In this document: in pieces, positions 1-4,518 of the stretch
How the letters are laid out: every line of letters begins with the position of its first letter
How positions within the stretch are numbered: position 1 is the first letter of the stretch
Source of the DNA: Pelotomaculum sp. UBA4789
GTDB lineage: Bacteria > Bacillota > Desulfotomaculia > Desulfotomaculales > Pelotomaculaceae
Assembly: GCA_002402945.1 (NCBI GenBank)
Contig: DHGV01000062.1
Location: 31,195 to 38,093, forward strand
DNA length: 6,899 bases
Direction of reading: 5' to 3'
The notes under the pieces: generated by a model
The model's input: only the letters and a program-made list of their open reading frames with translations
Database searches by the model: none
What the model was told of the DNA's origin: nothing
Translations under genes and position numbers: made by a program

Positions 1-917
1 GCCGGCCTGGTAAAAACACGGCCCGCGAGGCAGGTATTGAGCCGCTGCCTGTAACCCGCCGCTTTTTCACGCAGAGCGCTGTAAAGACGGCTGTTGAGGG
101 CCTGGATATAGCGGTCCATCTCCCTTTTATCCGGAACGGCCATTTCAGCGGCCGCTGACGGGGTTGCCGCGCGCGCGTCAGCGACAAAATCGGCAATGGT
201 GAAATCAGTTTCGTGCCCCACCGCAGAGATCACCGGTATGTTCGATTCGTAAATGCTTCGGGCTACAATTTCGGTATTGAAGGCCCACAGCTCCTCCAAT
301 GAACCGCCGCCCCGGCCAACAATAATAATGTCGATATCGCCCCATTCGTTTAACAGGGTGATTCCCCGGGCGATATCCTGTGGCGCCCCTTCACCCTGCA
401 CCAGGACAGGAACGAGGACAAGCTTCAGGCCCGGCCAGCGGCGCCTGATTATTTCCACCATGTCCCTGACCGCCGCCCCTGTCGGCGAAGTTACAATCCC
501 GATCGTGCGCGGCAGGAGAGGCAGCGATTTTTTATATTTTGGGTCAAACAGACCCTCTGCCTGCAGCCTTTCTTTCAGCTGCTCAAAAGCCAGGTGGAGG
601 GCGCCAGCCCCGTCCGGCGCAATTTCCTCGGCATAAAACTGGTAGGTACCGTCCCGCTCGTAAACGGACACATAACCCCTGGCTGTCACGGCCATGCCGT
701 TACCCGGGGTAAACACTACAGACCGGCTCCTGGAGCGAAACATAACCGCCTTCAGGGTGCTGTAGTTATCCTTTAAAGTAAAATAAAAATGCCCTGAGGC
801 AGCGGCTTTGAAATTCGATATTTCTCCCTTGACCCAGACGTTTGCCAGCAGGTAATCCTGATCAATAATATTCTTAATATGCTGGGTTAATTCCCTCACA
901 GTCAATATGCGCAACAA
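1..917 (-). CDS. xseA: Exodeoxyribonuclease VII large subunit, C-terminus cut off by the window edge
   Basis: Large subunit of exonuclease VII, a cytoplasmic nuclease that degrades single-stranded DNA to oligonucleotides and works with the small subunit XseB. About 305 residues are present; the family usually has 400-450, so the C-terminal helical part lies beyond base 1. Visible parts are an N-terminal OB-fold (about residues 4-100, with NVWVKGEISN and GHFYFTLKD) and the catalytic domain with GIVTSPTGAAVRD (about 140-152), GRGGGSLEELWAFN (about 200) and VISAVGHETDFTIADF (about 230-245). I chose the TTG at 917 because AAAGGGAG lies 5 bases upstream and homologues begin just before the ILTV-EL motif; TTG at 914 fits equally well. 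In-frame ATGs at 950, 974 and 980 would add 11-21 residues but have weaker ribosome binding sites. A terminator and a repeat-rich gap separate it from nusB, so it probably has its own promoter, which I could not identify. Identity is very secure; the start is less so. Confidence 0.95.
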   Translation of the reverse strand, partial: MLRILTVRELTQHIKNIIDQDYLLANVWVKGEISNFKAAASGHFYFTLKDNYSTLKAVMFRSRSRSVVFTPGNGMAVTARGYVSVYERDGTYQFYAEEIAPDGAGALHLAFEQLKERLQAEGLFDPKYKKSLPLLPRTIGIVTSPTGAAVRDMVEIIRRRWPGLKLVLVPVLVQGEGAPQDIARGITLLNEWGDIDIIIVGRGGGSLEELWAFNTEIVARSIYESNIPVISAVGHETDFTIADFVADARAATPSAAAEMAVPDKREMDRYIQALNSRLYSALREKAAGYRQRLNTCLAGRVFTRP

Positions 918-922
918 ATTGT

Positions 923-930
923 CTCCCTTT
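923..930 (-). promoter_or_regulatory. Ribosome binding site that favours a TTG start for xseA
   Basis: AAAGGGAG on the minus strand sits 5 bases before TTG at 917 and 8 before TTG at 914. The upstream in-frame ATGs have no comparable site at good spacing. The site therefore argues for a TTG start. Confidence 0.55.
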
Positions 931-1007
931 AGCGGCACAAGCCCGCTCATGTAAACCTGCAAAAGTACTGTCATAGTCATTCTATAGATTGAACCTTAAA
1001 TCCTTCT

Positions 1008-1056
1008 AATCGGGGACATATCCTGGTTTAGGATGTGTCCCCATTCCGCTGTCTGG
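1008..1056. repeat. 49-bp repeat, left copy, containing a 12-bp hairpin
   Basis: This 49-bp unit matches 6756-6804 at 46 of 49 positions, in the same orientation. Its core is an inverted repeat: GGGGACATATCC (1012-1023), a 7-base loop, then GGATGTGTCCCC (1031-1042). All 12 positions pair if one G.U is allowed. It lies between xseA and nusB, downstream of the nusB terminator. It looks like a dispersed non-coding repeat or the end of a small mobile element; the family is not identified. Confidence 0.8.
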
Positions 1057-1125
1057 CATCATTTAATGATAGGTGCAGCAGACGACGCGTCAGTGCGTCA
1101 AAAACCTGCCACAAGAACCGTCCCC
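1012..1125. repeat. Possible 114-bp non-autonomous element bounded by GGGGAC...GTCCCC
   Basis: The segment starts with GGGGAC (1012-1017) and ends with its inverse complement GTCCCC (1120-1125), just after CACAAGAACC. It contains the left 49-bp repeat hairpin. There is no plausible gene inside. Short GGGGAC ends with internal hairpins resemble small repeat elements mobilised by IS200/REP-associated Y1 transposases, but no transposase is in the window. The boundaries are inferred from a single copy. Confidence 0.35.
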
Positions 1126-1171
1126 CTGGCCGTTTTCTATGACCGAAGTGATATGCAGGATAAACCGACAT

Positions 1172-1196
1172 CCGACGTCTGACGACCGACGTCTGA
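1172..1196. repeat. Short direct repeat, CCGACGTCTGA twice
   Basis: CCGACGTCTGA occurs at 1172-1182 and 1186-1196 with a 3-base spacer. Each unit contains the palindrome GACGTC. It lies inside the repeat-rich gap between nusB and xseA and has no coding context. It is probably debris from repeat elements. Confidence 0.7.
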
Positions 1197-1200
1197 GTTT

Positions 1201-1222
1201 GTAGGGTCGGCTTTAGCCGACC
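1201..1222 (+). repeat. REP-like palindrome with 5' GTAG
   Basis: GTAG (1201-1204) is followed directly by a perfect palindrome: GGTCGGCT (1205-1212), TT, AGCCGACC (1215-1222). A GTAG tetranucleotide next to a palindrome is the hallmark of repetitive extragenic palindromes handled by REP-associated tyrosine transposases. A related, diverged palindrome lies at 6718-6735. A Rho-independent terminator is less likely because no T-run follows on either strand. Confidence 0.55.
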
Positions 1223-1225
1223 AAA

Positions 1226-1263
1226 GGAAGCAAAAAGAACGTCCCCCTGCTTCCCCTGCTTCC
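1226..1263. repeat. Compound small repeat: inverted GGAAGCA arms and tandem 9-mer
   Basis: GGAAGCA (1226-1232) and TGCTTCC (1248-1254) form 7-bp inverted arms around 15 bases that end with another CGTCCCC. The 9-mer CCTGCTTCC is repeated in tandem at 1246-1254 and 1255-1263. Together with the two features to its left, this fills most of the xseA-nusB gap with layered repeats and no gene. Confidence 0.6.
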
Positions 1264-1267
1264 CATT

Positions 1268-1292
1268 GAAAAATGCCACCGTTAGGTGGCAT
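1268..1292 (-). terminator. Rho-independent terminator of the nusB end of the gene cluster
   Basis: On the minus strand ATGCCACC (1292-1285), loop TAAC, GGTGGCAT (1280-1273) forms a perfect 8-bp stem and runs straight into five T's. The loop contains the nusB stop codon TAA (1284-1282), and the 5' arm encodes the last residues. It should end transcripts arriving through nusB and insulate xseA. Confidence 0.88.
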
Positions 1293-1728
1293 CTGGTATC
1301 TGTGTTGTGGGTTCTTTCGGAGTGTATTCTTCTATGTTTTCGATAACTTTTCCCAGGATCCCGTTAATGAATTTTCCCGATTCGTCTCCGCCGTACATTT
1401 TACCCAGTTCAATCGCTTCGTTCACCGAAACATTGTTGGGAATTTCGGGGCAAAAAAACACCTCGTAGAGCGCCAGGCGCATGATGATCCGGTCGACATT
1501 GGCTATCCTGTCAAGGCTCCAGTCTTTACTGACTGCGGTGATAATACCATCAATAAACGCTGAATTTTCTATAACTCCCAAAACAAGCTCGGCGGTGAAA
1601 TCTTCGCTGCCTTCCAGCTTGCCATAATCTTCGTCCATCTGTACGAATGCTTCTACGGGATCGACACCGCCCAGGTCAACTTGAAAAAGTACCTGGAGCG
1701 CCCTTTCCCTGGCCTGTCTCCTGCTCAT
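1282..1728 (-). CDS. nusB: Transcription antitermination protein NusB
   Basis: NusB binds boxA RNA together with NusE (ribosomal protein S10) and supports processive transcription of rRNA operons. The 148-residue product has the normal family length and the all-helical NusB pattern: RRQARERALQVLFQVD at residues 3-18, W-SLDRIANVDRIIMRLALYEV at 70-90, and V-VNEAIELGKMYGGDESGKFINGIL at about 100-125. AGGAGG lies 4 bases before the ATG. The gene starts 43 bases after the DUF2273 gene and is probably read through from the Asp23-family cassette or from accC. Its stop codon sits in the loop of a terminator. In Bacillus and many clostridia nusB is followed by folD; here a repeat-filled gap follows instead. 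The last 12 or so residues (PKEPTTQIPDAT) are a polar tail beyond the conserved fold. Confidence 0.97.
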   Translation of the reverse strand: MSRRQARERALQVLFQVDLGGVDPVEAFVQMDEDYGKLEGSEDFTAELVLGVIENSAFIDGIITAVSKDWSLDRIANVDRIIMRLALYEVFFCPEIPNNVSVNEAIELGKMYGGDESGKFINGILGKVIENIEEYTPKEPTTQIPDAT

Positions 1729-1771
1729 CGCGCCTCCTGGTGTGGTGCATTATGCCCTGACCGGCAAATAC

Positions 1772-1987
1772 CTACTTGTCATCTCCAAAATACTTGTTGA
1801 ACAATAGCTTGAAATCCATGTTTTCATCCAGCCGCTTCCCGATATAAAAGCCGGCACACACACAGATCGCGACAAAAAGCGCTTTGAGCAGTCCGTATTT
1901 AATGGCGAGATAGCCAAAGATCAGCCCAAGCAAAATACCTATTATTTTGCCAGGGTTTTTTTCGACAAATTCCTGAAATATACCCAT
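1772..1987 (-). CDS. DUF2273 small integral membrane protein
   Basis: A 71-residue membrane protein with two hydrophobic segments (about residues 14-29 and 33-50) and a short charged C-terminal tail. Its NPGKIIGILLGLIFG opening is typical of the DUF2273 family. No enzymatic motif is visible and the biochemical function is unknown. Family knowledge: DUF2273 genes commonly accompany Asp23/Gls24 and AmaP genes, which suggests a part in a membrane-bound envelope-stress assembly. It begins 24 bases after amaP and ends 43 bases before nusB, so it is probably co-transcribed with both. AAAGGGG lies about 8 bases before the ATG. Confidence 0.88.
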   Translation of the reverse strand: MGIFQEFVEKNPGKIIGILLGLIFGYLAIKYGLLKALFVAICVCAGFYIGKRLDENMDFKLLFNKYFGDDK

Positions 1988-2011
1988 TTGCCCAACCCCT
2001 TTTTATCAGGT

Positions 2012-2554
2012 TTATTCAACTCTTTGCTTCTTGACGGTGGGTGTGATGCTGTCGACATGGACTTCCACATTGTTCACCAGCAGACCTGTAATATCAAGCA
2101 GCTTATCCTTGACCAAATTCTGAATTTCTGATGACACAGTCGGCACATTGACATCAGGTGTTACCGAAGCCTGAATTTTAACACCCACACCATCCGGGAG
2201 GGTGACCAGCTGTGAACTGACTTCCCTGACCCCCTGTACCCGGCTCACTACTTTATCCACCAGGTCATGGATCGCGATCATCGAAACATTTACCTGCCCC
2301 AGGGCGTTTTCGGACAGGACCACATGCTGCTGTTTTTTCTGTGGTTTATACAGGCTGGTCCAGAAAAGCCTGATCCCAACTAAGATCACAATGACCATTA
2401 ATGGCCAGAAAACCTCCGGCCGGCCGGGGTAGAAAAGGTCCCGCAGGAAAAACAGGGGCGCCGGCCATCCCAGCATCACCGCTGAGAAAAGGCAGGCCAA
2501 CACGGTTATGAATAAAGAATATAGCGCTAGCAAAAAGCGATCAAATGCATTCAC
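2012..2554 (-). CDS. amaP: Alkaline shock response membrane anchor protein AmaP
   Basis: AmaP-family protein of 180 residues. It has two N-terminal membrane helices (about residues 7-29 and 48-66), a basic stop (YKPQKKQQ), and a soluble domain at about 78-170 related to Asp23/DUF322 (SENALGQVNVSMIAI, DGVGVKIQASVTPDV-VP, NNVEVHVDSI). In Staphylococcus, AmaP anchors Asp23 to the membrane. The gene directly follows the Asp23-family gene here, which supports the same partnership. The start is GTG at 2554: AGGAGG (2568-2563) lies 8 bases upstream, a better fit than the ATG at 2550, which is in another frame. A terminator-like hairpin separates it from the Asp23-family gene, so it is probably expressed at a lower level than that gene. 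Confidence 0.9.
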   Translation of the reverse strand: MNAFDRFLLALYSLFITVLACLFSAVMLGWPAPLFFLRDLFYPGRPEVFWPLMVIVILVGIRLFWTSLYKPQKKQQHVVLSENALGQVNVSMIAIHDLVDKVVSRVQGVREVSSQLVTLPDGVGVKIQASVTPDVNVPTVSSEIQNLVKDKLLDITGLLVNNVEVHVDSITPTVKKQRVE

Positions 2555-2570
2555 CTGGCAGACCTCCTGT

Positions 2571-2598
2571 AAAAATTAACCCCCTTCCAGGGGGGTTA
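2571..2598 (-). terminator. Terminator-like hairpin between the Asp23-family gene and amaP
   Basis: On the minus strand TAACCCCC (2598-2591) and GGGGGTTA (2584-2577) form a perfect 8-bp stem with a 6-base loop, followed by A and five T's (2575-2571). It begins 8 bases after the stop codon of the Asp23-family gene and ends just before the amaP ribosome binding site. It is probably a leaky intercistronic terminator that lets the upstream gene be made in excess of amaP; it could also stabilise the upstream mRNA 3' end. Confidence 0.8.
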
Positions 2599-2606
2599 TT
2601 TTGCTA

Positions 2607-3005
2607 TTATTTTACCCTGTACTCTTCCTCTTTGGTTTCAGCGCCAAAAGCCACGCCTTGTACATTAACGTTTGTCTCGACCACTTTCAGCCCTGTCATC
2701 CGCTCAACGGCGCTTTTTACGCTTTCCTGAATTTGCGCGGCGACATCAGGGATGCGGACACCGTAATCAATGATCACAGAAAGGTCGATTGCCGCCTCTT
2801 TCTCTCCCACTTCCACCTTAATCCCTTTGGCCAGATTCTTCCTGCCCAAAAGTTCTGCTATGCCGCCCGCAAAGCCGCCGCTCATGCCGGCAACGCCTTT
2901 TATGTCCATAGCTGCCAGACCTGCTACTACCTTAACCACATCATCAGCGATCTTGATTGTGCCCAGATTGGTGCGCTCTTCGCTTGCAATCTCGTTTGAA
3001 TCCAT
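2607..3005 (-). CDS. Asp23/Gls24 (DUF322) family envelope stress response protein
   Basis: A 132-residue soluble DUF322 protein. Conserved features are TNLGTIKIADDVVKVVAGLAAMDIKGVAGM (about residues 12-41), a Gly-rich turn (GGFAGGIAELLG), then VEVGEKEAAIDLSVIIDYGVRIPDVAAQIQ and GLKVVETNVNVQGVAF. There is no signal peptide. Family knowledge: Asp23 is an abundant alkaline- or envelope-stress protein held at the membrane by AmaP, while the Bacillus relative YqhY lies beside accBC and is genetically tied to acetyl-CoA carboxylase. This gene has both contexts, accC upstream and amaP downstream, so either role is possible. I chose the ATG at 3005 because GGAGGTG (3017-3011) lies 5 bases upstream; an in-frame TTG at 3053 would add 16 residues but has no good ribosome binding site. 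It has a likely promoter of its own. Confidence 0.92.
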   Translation of the reverse strand: MDSNEIASEERTNLGTIKIADDVVKVVAGLAAMDIKGVAGMSGGFAGGIAELLGRKNLAKGIKVEVGEKEAAIDLSVIIDYGVRIPDVAAQIQESVKSAVERMTGLKVVETNVNVQGVAFGAETKEEEYRVK

Positions 3006-3086
3006 GACAACACCTCCGTTTATACTTTTATTGTATGCATTGTTTATAGCCAAAATCTCTGCATTTTCACAGTTTAACTCATGTTT

Positions 3087-3115
3087 ATTATAACAAATGC
3101 GGTAAATTAACGCAA
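3087..3115 (-). promoter_or_regulatory. Extended -10 promoter for the Asp23-family gene
   Basis: On the minus strand the -10 box is a perfect TATAAT (3092-3087) preceded by TG at 3095-3094, an extended -10. A 17-base spacer separates it from TTGCGT (3115-3110), a partial -35. The expected start is near 3080, giving a leader of about 75 bases. It lies in the 125-base gap after accC, which is the longest gap between genes in the cluster. It reads as a vegetative sigma-A-type promoter. Confidence 0.72.
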
Positions 3116-3130
3116 ACCTAACTTGCGCCG

Positions 3131-4477
3131 CTATTCATTGAGGATCCGGCGCTGGATAAAGTTTGTATAGATCTCTCCCCGCTGGAAAAAGGCATTGCCC
3201 AGCACCTGCCGGTGAAAGGGGATCGTGGTGGGGACGCCCTTGATCACAAACTCCTGCAGTGAACGCTGCATGCGGGCGATGGCCTCTTCCCTGTCCTTGC
3301 CCCAGACGGCCAGCTTGCCGATCAGGGAATCATAATACGGCGGGATTGTATACCCGGCGTAGACAACGCTGTCCACCCTCACCCCGGGCCCGCCGGGTGT
3401 AATATAGGTGTCGATTTTACCTGAGCAGGGCCTGAAGTCATTGGCGGGATCCTCAGCGTTAATCCGGCATTCAATGGCATGTCCCTTAATCACAATATCC
3501 TCTTGTTTCAAAGACAGTTTTTCGCCAGCGGCCACGCGAATCTGCTCTTTGATCAGGTCAATCCCTGTTACCAGCTCGGTGACCGGGTGTTCAACCTGGA
3601 TCCTGGTGTTCATCTCCATGAAGTAAAAGTCCTGGTTTTTGTCAAACAAGAACTCTATTGTCCCGGCACTGTAATATTCGGCTGCCCTGGCAGCCCGCAG
3701 GGCCACTTCGCCCATTTTTTCTCTCATCTCCGGCGAAAGCGCGCTGGACGGCGCCTCCTCGATCACCTTCTGATTGCGTCTCTGGATCGAACAGTCCCTT
3801 TCACCGAGGTGGATTATGTTGCCGTGCTTGTCTCCGAGAATTTGAAATTCTATATGCCTGGGTTCTTCCAGGTATTTCTCCATATACATTTCATCATTGC
3901 CAAAAGCGGCCTGGGCCTCTGTCCTGGCCGTGCTGACAGCATTTTTAAAATCATTGTGGTTCTGGACCACCCTCATCCCCCGGCCGCCGCCGCCGGCGCT
4001 GGCCTTAACAATGACCGGGTAGCCGATCTTTTCAGCTGTTTCCAGGGCCGAGTCGATATCCAGGATTAAGCCTTCCGAGCCCGGCGCCACCGGCACGCCC
4101 GCGGCAATCATGGTCTCCCGGGCAAGCGCCTTGTCCCCCATCTGCTGAATAGTCTTTGCTGAGGGGCCGATAAAGGTGATCCCGCACTTGGCGCATACCT
4201 CAGCAAAATCAGCGTTTTCCGCCAAAAAACCGTAGCCGGGGTGGATGGCTTCCGCCCCGGAGACAATAGCGGCGCTGAGGATATTCGTGAAGTTCAGGTA
4301 GCTTTTGGCGGAAGCAGGCGGCCCGATGCAAAAGGCTTCATCCGCCCACCATACGTGGAGGCTGTCTTGATCCGCTTCTGAATACACTGCGACTGTGCCG
4401 ATCCCCATCTCCCGGCAGGCTCTGATAATGCGGACAGCGATTTCTCCCCGGTTGGCAATCAGGATTTTTTTAAACAT
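3131..4477 (-). CDS. accC: Biotin carboxylase subunit (AccC/PycA type)
   Basis: ATP-dependent biotin carboxylase: it uses ATP and bicarbonate to carboxylate biotin on the carrier protein. At 448 residues it matches stand-alone AccC (E. coli 449) rather than longer pyruvate carboxylase A subunits. Visible elements are the N-terminal domain (KKILIANRGEIAVRIIRACRE), the ATP-grasp lysines K116 and K158, the glycine loop AGGGGRGMRVV (161-171), the metal ligands E275, E288 and N290, and the catalytic R292, E296 and R338. The C-terminal domain follows from about 330. HVWWADEA (41-48) has two tryptophans where HV-LADE is usual. GGAGG lies 6 bases before the ATG. It begins 41 bases after the carboxyltransferase-carrier fusion, so the two are surely co-transcribed. 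It probably charges that carrier and may serve both pyruvate carboxylase and acetyl-CoA carboxylase. Confidence 0.96.
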   Translation of the reverse strand: MFKKILIANRGEIAVRIIRACREMGIGTVAVYSEADQDSLHVWWADEAFCIGPPASAKSYLNFTNILSAAIVSGAEAIHPGYGFLAENADFAEVCAKCGITFIGPSAKTIQQMGDKALARETMIAAGVPVAPGSEGLILDIDSALETAEKIGYPVIVKASAGGGGRGMRVVQNHNDFKNAVSTARTEAQAAFGNDEMYMEKYLEEPRHIEFQILGDKHGNIIHLGERDCSIQRRNQKVIEEAPSSALSPEMREKMGEVALRAARAAEYYSAGTIEFLFDKNQDFYFMEMNTRIQVEHPVTELVTGIDLIKEQIRVAAGEKLSLKQEDIVIKGHAIECRINAEDPANDFRPCSGKIDTYITPGGPGVRVDSVVYAGYTIPPYYDSLIGKLAVWGKDREEAIARMQRSLQEFVIKGVPTTIPFHRQVLGNAFFQRGEIYTNFIQRRILNE

Positions 4478-4518
4478 CTTTATCCTCCATGCAGTCGGTT
4501 GAACCTTCTTGCGTTTCC

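Noticed and set aside
1028..1279. An 83-codon open frame on the minus strand between nusB and xseA
   Set aside because: It runs through the REP-like palindrome, the direct repeats and the GTCCCC modules. Its composition is unlike the neighbouring genes and it matches no family I know.
3111..3127. A terminator just after accC
   Set aside because: CGCAA/TTGCG gives only a 5-bp stem and is followed by TTAATTTA, not a T-run. It also overlaps the -35 region of the Asp23-family promoter.
3479..4069. A 196-codon open frame on the plus strand
   Set aside because: It lies wholly antisense to accC, whose conserved motifs are intact. It has no recognisable domain.
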